DNA from: Candidatus Gastranaerophilales bacterium | GTDB taxonomy: Bacteria > Cyanobacteriota > Vampirovibrionia > Gastranaerophilales > Gastranaerophilaceae | Direction: 5' to 3' | NCBI GenBank assembly: GCA_944326625.1 | Contig: CALVER010000112.1 | Span: 1-5,392, forward strand | Length of the DNA stretch: 5,392 bases | Shown: positions 1-4,393 of the stretch, one piece after another | Layout of the letters: every line of letters starts with the position of its first letter | Numbering within the stretch: position 1 is the first letter of the stretch | Notes under the pieces: model-generated | What the model saw: only the letters and a program-made list of their open reading frames with translations | Databases searched by the model: none | Told to the model about the DNA's origin: nothing | Position numbers and translations under genes: made by a program

Positions 1-825
1 TTCAACAGATTAAATCAACAAAGACTCTGGATGGAAAGACCTCAAGGCAAAGTTCCGTGCTACGATGTTGACAAAGCCAAAGTTGAAAAAATCATCAAAT
101 CAGCACTTGCAGAAGGTCGCGATCAATTAACAACTCTGGAATCAATTGATGTTTTACAAGCATACGGCATCAGAGCTTGCAAATACGGTCTTGCGACAAA
201 TGAAGAAGAAGTCGTAACTCTTGGCAACTCAATCGGATACCCTGTTGTTATGAAAATGACATCCAAAACAACATCCCACAAAACCGATGTTGGCGGTGTC
301 AGAGTAAACATCCAATCAGAAGAACAACTCCGCGCAGAATACAAAGACCTGATTGAAAAATTAACCGAAAAAGGACTTATTGAAGGACTTGAAGGCGTAA
401 TTATTCAGGAAATGGTAAAAGGCAACCGCGAAATGGTTTGCGGTATTGCAACAGATCCGCAATACGGCCCGATGATGATGTTCGGTTTAGGCGGCGTATT
501 TGTTGAAGCTTTGAAGGACGTAACTTTCAGAATTGCACCTTTGACTGATCAAGACGCAAAAGAAATGGTTAAATCAGTTAAGGCATACAAATTACTTCAA
601 GGCGCAAGAGGAACAAAACCTGCTGATATGGATCAAATTGAAGAAACACTTCTTCGTTTGTCCCAATTGGTTAATGATTTCAAATTCATTGATGAACTTG
701 ATATTAACCCGTTGTTAATCAGTGAAAAAACTGGCGAAGGCATTGCAGTTGACGGCAGAATTAAGGTCAGAATGAAAGAAGCTAAAGAAGTTCTGGCTTG
801 TGAATGCGCTGCTTGCTCTTGCTAA
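1..825 (+). CDS. ADP-forming acetyl/acyl-CoA synthetase, ATP-grasp (beta) part, 5'-truncated by window edge
   Basis: This enzyme family converts acyl-CoA + ADP + Pi to acid + CoA + ATP, a cytoplasmic substrate-level phosphorylation step in fermenters. The reading frame is open from base 1. The ATG at 31 has no Shine-Dalgarno and lies within the linker that normally joins the CoA-binding/ligase domains to the ATP-grasp domain in alpha-beta fusions, so the gene very probably starts upstream. Counting from the Met at 31, visible family motifs are LQAYGI (42-47), GYPVVMK (69-75), the HKTDVGGV loop with its conserved His (83-90), QEMVKGNREMV (126-136), DPQYGPMMMFGLGGVFVEALKD (142-163), GARGTKPAD (191-199) and ELDINPLL (222-229). 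The end is odd: the last nine residues (ACECAACSC) carry four cysteines not expected in this family. A terminator follows directly. The substrate (acetate, propionate or other) cannot be read from this part, and a free beta subunit is the less likely alternative. Confidence 0.9.
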   Translation, partial: FNRLNQQRLWMERPQGKVPCYDVDKAKVEKIIKSALAEGRDQLTTLESIDVLQAYGIRACKYGLATNEEEVVTLGNSIGYPVVMKMTSKTTSHKTDVGGVRVNIQSEEQLRAEYKDLIEKLTEKGLIEGLEGVIIQEMVKGNREMVCGIATDPQYGPMMMFGLGGVFVEALKDVTFRIAPLTDQDAKEMVKSVKAYKLLQGARGTKPADMDQIEETLLRLSQLVNDFKFIDELDINPLLISEKTGEGIAVDGRIKVRMKEAKEVLACECAACSC

Positions 826-844
826 GCTGACACTTCAAACAGTT

Positions 845-876
845 AAAAAAGCTCTCCTTATTGGAGGGCTTTTTTT
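845..876 (+). terminator. Rho-independent terminator after the acyl-CoA synthetase gene
   Basis: An 8-bp stem (AGCTCTCC at 850-857 and GGAGGGCT at 863-870, one G-U pair) closes a TTATT loop and is followed by a T run to 876. An A run at 845-849 precedes it. It lies 20-25 bases after the stop codon and separates this gene from the next one. Confidence 0.9.
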
Positions 877-903
877 ATAGCAAATTCTATTTTCAGGAGT
901 TTT

Positions 904-929
904 TATACTTTTAACAAAAACCTTAAGGA
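904..929 (+). promoter_or_regulatory. Possible -10 box and Shine-Dalgarno of the GNAT-like gene
   Basis: TATACT at 904-909 could be a -10 box, giving a start near 916; no convincing -35 is seen at the right distance. AAGGA at 925-929 lies six bases before the ATG at 936 and is a convincing Shine-Dalgarno. The site decides the start and contrasts with the neighbouring genes that lack one. The ribosome-binding site is secure; the -10 is weak. Confidence 0.5.
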
Positions 930-935
930 ACAAAA

Positions 936-1604
936 ATGCAAATCCAACGACAAAATACATTTTCCCCAAATTTTCGCGCTATACATATAGCCAATTCAAA
1001 AAATGTTATAAAAAATGTTGAAACTAATATAAAAATTTATGAATTAAATGCAAAAGATGACAAACCTTTTTTAATAAGACTTCCCGGGAAAATAAATATG
1101 CAAAACCTGATGCCAGATATGACACAATATGCTTATGAAAGGTGGCATGAAATGCTTCGGTTTGCTGTGGATTCGTCACTGGAAAATGATCGAAAAACAT
1201 TACTTGCAACAGTTGATAACAAGCCTTGCGGTCTGGCAGTATTTTTGCCCGGAAAAAATAAATTTCATCTGGATTGCATTTGTACCTGGCCTGTAGAGTT
1301 TGGCAGAAAAGTAACCCTTGCCGGTACAACGCTTTTTAAACACATGTTTGAGATATTTCAAAATTCAAAAGCCGAAAAAATAAAGCTGGAAGCCATAACC
1401 AACGGTCCTTTTGATGTGGCATCCAAATATAAAAAACTCGGATTCATGGAATTGGGCTGGGAAAATGACCACGAAATATTAATGGAAGCCAACAGACCAC
1501 GGGTACAAAATACTTTAAAACGTCTTGATAATTTAATTTTTACAGAAGAAATTGCAAACAGTCCGAAAGAAAATCTCTGTGAAACATTTGATATTACTTT
1601 ATAA
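936..1604 (+). CDS. GNAT-like N-acetyltransferase domain protein
   Basis: The 222-residue product is probably cytoplasmic, with no signal peptide or membrane segment. Residues about 85-185 follow the order of a GNAT fold: a strand with TLLATVDNKPCGLAVFLP (88-105), a helix region rich in Phe and Lys (about 123-141), the strand AEKIKLEAI (146-154), and then VASKYKKLGFMELG (161-174), which matches the 'fYkklGF' signature at the end of the acetyl-CoA-binding core. The classical Q/RxxGxG/A pyrophosphate loop is not clear (KVTLAGTTLF is the nearest match), so catalytic activity is uncertain. The first 16 residues (polar, containing FSPNFRA) look like a short unstructured leader, and the C-terminal 35 residues lie beyond the fold. 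It is a single gene between a terminator and an independent promoter. The substrate cannot be named. Confidence 0.6.
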   Translation: MQIQRQNTFSPNFRAIHIANSKNVIKNVETNIKIYELNAKDDKPFLIRLPGKINMQNLMPDMTQYAYERWHEMLRFAVDSSLENDRKTLLATVDNKPCGLAVFLPGKNKFHLDCICTWPVEFGRKVTLAGTTLFKHMFEIFQNSKAEKIKLEAITNGPFDVASKYKKLGFMELGWENDHEILMEANRPRVQNTLKRLDNLIFTEEIANSPKENLCETFDITL

Positions 1605-1654
1605 CCAATATTTGTAACGAACAATTCACAATCTGCATTTAGCAAATTATTAAA

Positions 1655-1670
1655 TGCTATAATCGACTTA
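1655..1670 (+). promoter_or_regulatory. Extended -10 promoter of spmA with predicted leaderless start
   Basis: TGCTATAAT (TG at 1655-1656, TATAAT at 1658-1663) is a perfect extended -10. The -35 region is poor, as often tolerated with an extended -10. Six bases separate the -10 from the ATG, so the expected +1 is the A at 1670. No purine-rich ribosome-binding site precedes the ATG. Confidence 0.7.
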
Positions 1671-2341
1671 TGAATTACATATTTTATTTTCTGATTGTAA
1701 TTTCAATAATATTCGGCGCAATAAACGGCAGATTGACTGATGTTGTGAATTCCATTCTGACAGGTGCGGAACTTTCCGTTAAGGTGGCATTTTCGTTGAT
1801 AGGCATAATGGCGTTTTGGCTGGGGATGATGAAAATAGCCGAAGAATGCGGACTTATAAAAATTATCGCAAAAATTATAAAGCCTGTCACAAAGCGTTTG
1901 TTTGATGAAATTCCGGAAGAAAGTCCGGCGCTTGGCGACATTGCAATGAATTTTGCAGCAAATGCCTTTGGCTTAACCAATGCAGCAACCCCAATCGGTT
2001 TAAAGGCAATGGATGAATTACAAAAGGAAAATATTGATAAAACTTCCGCATCAAACGCTATGTGTATGCTTCTTGCAATGAATACTGCCGGATTTCAACT
2101 AATTCCGGCAACAGTACTTGCTGTTTTAATCGGAATAGGTTACAAAAATCCGACAGAAATAATTGCACCTACGCTTTTAGTCACAACAATTGCATTTGTC
2201 TCAGCAATTATTTTAGCCAAAATCTTCCAAAGATTTTGGGCTATACAAAACCCTCGCCCCTTGAGGGAGAGGGAGCAGTTGTGCGAGCAAAGCGAGCTAC
2301 AAATGCGGGTGAGGGGTGGTGAAACATGTTCCAACAAATAA
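1670..2341 (+). CDS. spmA: Spore maturation protein A-like membrane protein (nucleoside recognition/gate family)
   Basis: SpmA with SpmB is required for spore core dehydration in Bacillus, but both occur widely in non-sporulating bacteria, where their role is unknown. The product is an integral membrane protein with hydrophobic segments at about 3-18, 37-53, 138-156 and 165-184. Family motifs are FWLGMMKIAEECGLI (49-63), the ANAFGLTNAATPIGLKAMDELQ stretch (97-118) and the NTAGFQLIPATVLAV strand (138-152). The start matches the N-terminus of Bacillus SpmA, supporting the ATG at 1670. The family is about 196 residues long; here it is 223. Roughly the last 30 residues (from about 194, Arg/Glu/Gln-rich) come from an inserted palindromic repeat and should not be part of the fold. 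It overlaps spmB by 16 bp. No other sporulation gene is visible, so sporulation should not be inferred. Confidence 0.92.
   Translation: MNYIFYFLIVISIIFGAINGRLTDVVNSILTGAELSVKVAFSLIGIMAFWLGMMKIAEECGLIKIIAKIIKPVTKRLFDEIPEESPALGDIAMNFAANAFGLTNAATPIGLKAMDELQKENIDKTSASNAMCMLLAMNTAGFQLIPATVLAVLIGIGYKNPTEIIAPTLLVTTIAFVSAIILAKIFQRFWAIQNPRPLREREQLCEQSELQMRVRGGETCSNK
2250..2320. repeat. Palindromic interspersed repeat (REP/MITE-like) inside the 3' end of spmA
   Basis: A GC-rich island of about 70 bp in AT-rich DNA. The outer arms CCCTCGCCC (2251-2259) and GGGTGAGGG (2307-2315) pair over 9 bp with one G-U. Inside, GCAGTTGT (2274-2281) faces ACAAATGC (2299-2306) with one mismatch. The centre holds GCGAGC-AAA-GCGAGC (2283-2297), and CCCTTGAGGG (2258-2267) makes a side hairpin. 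This is the type of short repeat, dispersed in many bacterial genomes, that translates as 'PSPLEGEG..' or 'PSPSRGEG..' in other frames. It has no coding capacity for a transposase. Only this one copy lies in the window, so dispersal is inferred from recognising the type. Confidence 0.8.
2311..2328 (+). promoter_or_regulatory. Shine-Dalgarno of spmB, formed by the right arm of the repeat
   Basis: GAGGGG at 2311-2316 lies nine bases before the ATG at 2326 and is the only purine-rich anti-SD match upstream of spmB. It is part of the right arm of the inserted palindrome, so folding of the repeat would sequester it unless ribosomes finishing spmA open it. The next ATG (2341) has no such site, which favours 2326. 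Confidence 0.55.
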
Positions 2342-2862
2342 TGAACCTCCTGTCACTGTGGGCTTTACCTGTAATCCTTTTGCTGATTCTCACAATGGGG
2401 TTAGTTAAAAAAATTCCTATATATGAAACATTTACAACCGGCGCAAAAGACGGATTTAAGGTTGCTGTAAATATTATTCCGTATCTCGTTGCAATAATCG
2501 TAGCAATATCAATGTTCAGAGCCTCAGGTATAATCGAAATGCTTGAGCAGGCACTATCCGGAGTACTTTCACAAATACATGTTCCGGCAGACGTAATCCC
2601 GATTATGATTGTAAGATCACTTTCAGGCTCAGCTGCACTCGGGGTGTTTTCAGATATCGCGAACACTCTTGGACCTGATGATTATGCAACAAAACTTTCC
2701 GCCATAATGGTCGGCTCAAGCGAAACCACATTTTATGTTTTGGCAGTATATTTCGGAGCTGTCGGAATTTCAAAATTACGTTATGCCTTGCTTGTAGGGC
2801 TTTTAGCTGATTTTATCGGAATTGTTGCAGCAGTTTGCGTGTGCAATTGGATGTTTCTCTAG
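2326..2862 (+). CDS. spmB: Spore maturation protein B-like membrane protein
   Basis: Partner of SpmA and a member of the same nucleoside-recognition/gate membrane family. The 178-residue length equals that of Bacillus SpmB. Visible features are a first membrane segment (7-25), KKIPIYETFTTGAKDGF (28-44), a second segment with IIPYLVAIIVAISMF (50-64), the signature RSLSGSAALGVFSDI (97-111), GSSETTFYVLAVYFGAVG (130-147) and a last membrane segment (about 155-172). The start at 2326 is chosen because it has a G-rich ribosome-binding site; it overlaps the spmA stop by 16 bp, which suggests coupled translation. No terminator follows, and the last 50 bp overlap the converging zinc-ribbon gene. The function outside spore formers is unknown; a transport or envelope role is only a guess. 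Confidence 0.92.
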   Translation: MFQQIMNLLSLWALPVILLLILTMGLVKKIPIYETFTTGAKDGFKVAVNIIPYLVAIIVAISMFRASGIIEMLEQALSGVLSQIHVPADVIPIMIVRSLSGSAALGVFSDIANTLGPDDYATKLSAIMVGSSETTFYVLAVYFGAVGISKLRYALLVGLLADFIGIVAAVCVCNWMFL

Positions 2863-3193
2863 ACTCTGCCCAACTCTGGGTGAATTCAAAATGCTCGCAT
2901 GGAACTATTGTTTTAACTAACACGGCATAATTTATATCAATAAAGTTAATTTTATTGACACGCTCCACAACAAAATCTTTACCGCCGCAATTATGGCAAA
3001 ATTTTTCGACAGGAACAATTTGACCGTTTTTAATTATAGCTTTGTGCTTGACTCCGCAGCAGGCGCAGCGTACTATAAACCACCGATTTTCAATTAATTC
3101 ACCGCAATCCGGACAATAGCCAGTGTCTTTATCAGGCGGGAAATTTTCATGCTTACATTGCCTGCTTTTTTTGAAAAACTCCATAATAATCAT
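2813..3193 (-). CDS. Small zinc-ribbon protein of unknown function
   Basis: A soluble 126-residue protein. Cysteines come in pairs CPDC (27-30), CACC (43-46) and CHNC (66-69), with Cys13/His15 ahead of them, enough to bind one or two zinc ions in a rubredoxin/zinc-ribbon style fold. The pairs at 43-46 and 66-69 frame a KHKAIIKNGQIVPVEKF hairpin. The segment FVVERVNKINFIDINYAVLVKTIV (74-97) looks like a conserved strand-rich domain. The last 14-16 residues are encoded antisense to spmB and may be a non-conserved extension. The Met at residue 4 is an alternative start, but the promoter places +1 at the first ATG. I do not recognise a named family; nucleic-acid binding is possible but unproven. 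Confidence 0.7.
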   Translation of the reverse strand: MIIMEFFKKSRQCKHENFPPDKDTGYCPDCGELIENRWFIVRCACCGVKHKAIIKNGQIVPVEKFCHNCGGKDFVVERVNKINFIDINYAVLVKTIVPCEHFEFTQSWAESRETSNCTRKLLQQFR

Positions 3194-3227
3194 ATAAGTT
3201 TTATAATAATTATTATAAAAAAGTCAA
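3193..3227 (-). promoter_or_regulatory. Promoter of the zinc-ribbon gene, predicted leaderless
   Basis: On the minus strand TTGACT (3227-3222), 16 bp, then TATAAA (3205-3200), then six bases and the ATG at 3193. The expected +1 is the A of the ATG, and the leader contains no Shine-Dalgarno. The promoter occupies the short gap after the upstream gene's stop, so the zinc-ribbon gene can be expressed independently. Confidence 0.65.
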
Positions 3228-3240
3228 ATTTCTCAAAACA

Positions 3241-3669
3241 CTAAAATGCCTTTACGAGAAAAATCTGAATATCTTTATTCAAACGTTCAATTCTTTTAAC
3301 GTATCTCAAATCCGCCCAATTTTTTAAAATTAAAACAACAGCAGGCTTCTTATGCGTCAACTCTGCATAATAAAGCGACTGCCCGACACTTTCAGCCCAT
3401 TTTTTTGCGAAATCAAACTCTATTGCATAATCTTTAGTAAGACAGTCGACCCGCGTCATATCCCACAACACAGCTTCTTTTCTGCCAAAATCCGTCTTGC
3501 ACCATTGCGTAACATAAAAATCTTCCGTCTTATCAGCCGGCATCGTCTGGGTATCATACAATTCCAACGGGACATAATTTAACCCTAAATAATAAAACCC
3601 CGTAAACATTAACAAAAAAGTTACTGCAAAAGTTATCACTTTATTTTGATAATTATACTTCCTGCGCAT
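3241..3669 (-). CDS. Membrane-anchored protein with a degenerate PD-(D/E)XK-like core
   Basis: A 142-residue protein with one N-terminal hydrophobic helix (about 11-30, preceded by MRRKYNYQNK), which is either an uncleaved anchor or a signal peptide. The rest is probably outside the membrane. The conserved-looking block is EAVLWDMTRVDCLTKDYAIEF..AKKWAESVGQSLYYAE: Glu65, Asp75, Glu84 and Asp86, then Gln97 and Tyr101. The order acidic residue, Asp, Glu-x-Asp, then QxxxY recalls restriction-endonuclease-fold proteins, followed by the strand AVVLILK (110-116). The usual catalytic Lys after the acidic pair is not in its normal place (Glu84-Phe-Asp86), so activity is doubtful. An extracytoplasmic position is also odd for a nuclease. 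The gene has its own leaderless-type promoter. Function unknown; the fold assignment is inference from motif order. Confidence 0.7.
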   Translation of the reverse strand: MRRKYNYQNKVITFAVTFLLMFTGFYYLGLNYVPLELYDTQTMPADKTEDFYVTQWCKTDFGRKEAVLWDMTRVDCLTKDYAIEFDFAKKWAESVGQSLYYAELTHKKPAVVLILKNWADLRYVKRIERLNKDIQIFLVKAF

Positions 3670-3704
3670 AAGACTATTATACAGAATTTGAAATATAAAA
3701 TCAA
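3669..3704 (-). promoter_or_regulatory. Strong promoter of the nuclease-like gene, predicted leaderless
   Basis: Minus strand: TTGATT (3704-3699), exactly 17 bp, TATAAT (3681-3676), six bases, then the ATG at 3669. This is a near-consensus sigma-70-type promoter whose predicted +1 is the first base of the start codon. There is no room for a ribosome-binding site in the transcript. Confidence 0.8.
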
Positions 3705-3730
3705 ATAATAAAAACTATGCCCTGATTCAC

Positions 3731-3763
3731 AAAATAAAAACGGATTGAAACAGCTTCAATCCG
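3731..3763 (-). terminator. Rho-independent terminator reading leftward
   Basis: A perfect 9-bp inverted repeat, CGGATTGAA (3741-3749) and TTCAATCCG (3755-3763), with a five-base loop. On the minus strand it is followed by TTTTTATTTT (3740-3731). On the plus strand no T run follows, so it acts leftward. It ends either a long 3' region of xre or, more likely, a separate small RNA starting near 3866, and it insulates the downstream promoter at 3676-3704. Confidence 0.85.
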
Positions 3764-3866
3764 CATAAATTTGTCGTTCCCTTTTTTCCTTATGTCCATG
3801 TTTACGGCAGAAAAATTTATTTCTTTAATTAGACATACAACACCTATCCTATCCTATCCTATCCTA
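3736..3866 (-). ncRNA. Candidate small RNA, about 130 nt
   Basis: This is the inferred transcript between a minus-strand -10 box TATAAT (3878-3873) and the terminator at 3731-3763. No convincing reading frame lies inside it: the longest from an ATG (3799 to 3701) has no ribosome-binding site and runs through the terminator. An 8-bp inverted repeat (3765-3772 with 3813-3820) could form a second stem above the terminator hairpin. The 5' end would carry the ATAGG tandem repeat. It does not resemble 6S, tmRNA, SRP RNA or RNase P RNA as far as I can judge. An xre 3' region is the alternative. Confidence 0.35.
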
Positions 3867-3867
3867 T
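3843..3867. repeat. Pentanucleotide tandem repeat, (CCTAT)5
   Basis: Five perfect head-to-tail copies of CCTAT over 25 bp; the minus strand reads ATAGG. It begins five bases downstream of a minus-strand TATAAT, so it would start the transcript or overlap its +1. It lies in no gene. Short perfect arrays like this can change copy number by slippage. Confidence 0.95.
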
Positions 3868-3872
3868 GAGGC

Positions 3873-3901
3873 ATTATAACCGGATTTCAACCTATTTTAA
3901 A
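3873..3901 (-). promoter_or_regulatory. Possible promoter of the candidate small RNA
   Basis: Minus strand TATAAT (3878-3873) with TTTAAA (3901-3896, four of six consensus bases) 17 bp upstream. The predicted start is near 3866, inside the first ATAGG repeat unit. The -10 is perfect and the -35 is weak. Confidence 0.45.
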
Positions 3902-3908
3902 CACATCT

Positions 3909-3933
3909 TTACATTTTGTTACATTTACATTTT
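3909..3933. repeat. Three close copies of TTACATTT in the non-coding region
   Basis: TTACATTT occurs at 3909-3916, 3919-3926 and 3925-3932, upstream of the candidate small-RNA promoter and 3' of xre. Copies are in the same direction at spacings of 10 and 6 bases. In such AT-rich DNA this could be chance; a protein-binding cluster is the alternative. The rest of 3902-4000 is AT-rich and shows no gene. Confidence 0.4.
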
Positions 3934-4000
3934 AAGGAATTATTATTAATTTAATACAATTAAAATGACAATAAAACCTGCCACAACATTAAAAAGATAT

Positions 4001-4228
4001 TCAAAACGTAAAATCAAATAATTCTTTCATTTCAACTTCCAAAGCATTTGCAAGCAGCTTCATTGTTCCTATGGTAACATTAGCCTCACCACGCTCAATT
4101 TGCCCGATATGATTGAAATTCATATCAACAATCTCAGCAAGCTTCATCTGTGATAATTTTCTTGATTTTCTTGCATAAGCAAGCTTTGCTCCGAATTTCT
4201 TTTCTAAATCTTTATTAAAATCCTGCAT
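4001..4228 (-). CDS. Small XRE/Cro-CI family HTH transcriptional regulator
   Basis: A 75-residue single-domain DNA-binding protein. The HTH_3 pattern is complete: FGAKLAYARKSRKLSQMKLAEIVDMNFNHIGQIERGEANVT spans residues 12-52, with the helix-turn-helix at about 26-46, and the fold closes with TIGTMKLLANALEVEMKELFDF (52-73). No second domain for ligand binding or cleavage is present, so it resembles the small controllers of restriction systems, plasmids and phages, or a simple chromosomal autoregulator. It is divergent from the hypothetical gene at 4394 across 165 bp. It has no Shine-Dalgarno, a leaderless-type promoter and a dyad between -35 and -10, which suggests it represses itself. No restriction or toxin partner is identifiable here. 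Confidence 0.9.
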   Translation of the reverse strand: MQDFNKDLEKKFGAKLAYARKSRKLSQMKLAEIVDMNFNHIGQIERGEANVTIGTMKLLANALEVEMKELFDFTF

Positions 4229-4263
4229 AATAATAGTATAGACAAGTTGTCAACCTATTTCTA
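4228..4263 (-). promoter_or_regulatory. xre promoter, predicted leaderless
   Basis: Minus strand TAGAAA (4263-4258, four of six -35 consensus bases), 17 bp, TATACT (4240-4235), six bases, then the ATG at 4228. The predicted +1 is the A of the ATG. A better-looking TTGACA (4253-4248) is only seven bases from the -10 and so cannot be the -35; it overlaps the dyad instead. Confidence 0.6.
4241..4251. promoter_or_regulatory. Perfect dyad GACAA-G-TTGTC, likely operator of the XRE regulator
   Basis: An 11-bp palindrome with five-base arms and one central base sits directly beside the xre -10, within the -35/-10 spacer. Binding there would block RNA polymerase. Its size suits a dimeric XRE protein. 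Confidence 0.6.
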
Positions 4264-4279
4264 ACTGTTATTACTAATT

Positions 4280-4304
4280 AATTAATAGCTAATAACTATT
4301 AATT
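4280..4304. repeat. AT-rich inverted repeat between the divergent genes
   Basis: AATTAATAG (4280-4288) and CTATTAATT (4296-4304) form perfect nine-base arms around a seven-base centre. It lies about midway between xre and the gene at 4394. It could be an operator for the plus-strand gene or simply AT-rich chance. No good promoter is apparent for 4394; TAAAAT at 4354-4359 and TATACC at 4367-4372 are weak -10 candidates. Confidence 0.5.
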
Positions 4305-4381
4305 TATGTAAAGATTTAATCCAATAATAGCAAATAGGAATAAAAAATAAACTTAAAATACATGAGTATACCACAATAAAC

Positions 4382-4388
4382 AAGGAGG
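4382..4388 (+). promoter_or_regulatory. Consensus Shine-Dalgarno AAGGAGG
   Basis: AAGGAGG at 4382-4388 lies five bases before the ATG at 4394. It is the strongest ribosome-binding site in the window and fixes the start of the hypothetical gene, suggesting high translation. Confidence 0.95.
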
Positions 4389-4393
4389 ATAAA

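Noticed and set aside
31..33. ATG at 31 as the start of the acyl-CoA synthetase gene
   Set aside because: There is no Shine-Dalgarno, the frame is open to base 1, and the upstream residues read like the interdomain linker of the fused enzyme.
2062..2322. Alternative frames through the spmA 3' end (also minus strand 2241-2666) reading as PSPLEGEG/PSPSRGEG peptides
   Set aside because: These are translations of the palindromic repeat and of spmA/spmB in wrong frames; the SpmA and SpmB families fix the true frames.
2341..2343. Second ATG as the start of spmB
   Set aside because: No ribosome-binding site at a useful distance; the ATG at 2326 has one.
1670..2862. spmA-spmB as evidence that the organism forms spores
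   Set aside because: These genes are common in non-sporulating bacteria, and no other sporulation gene is in the window.
3701..3799. Minus-strand 32-codon reading frame inside the candidate small RNA
   Set aside because: No ribosome-binding site, and it reads straight through the terminator hairpin and T tract.
3843..3867. CCTAT array as a CRISPR fragment
   Set aside because: The units are five bases, contiguous and without spacers; this is a simple tandem repeat.
4248..4253. Perfect TTGACA on the minus strand as the xre -35 box
   Set aside because: It is seven bases from the -10 TATACT, too close to act as its -35; it is better explained as overlap with the dyad.
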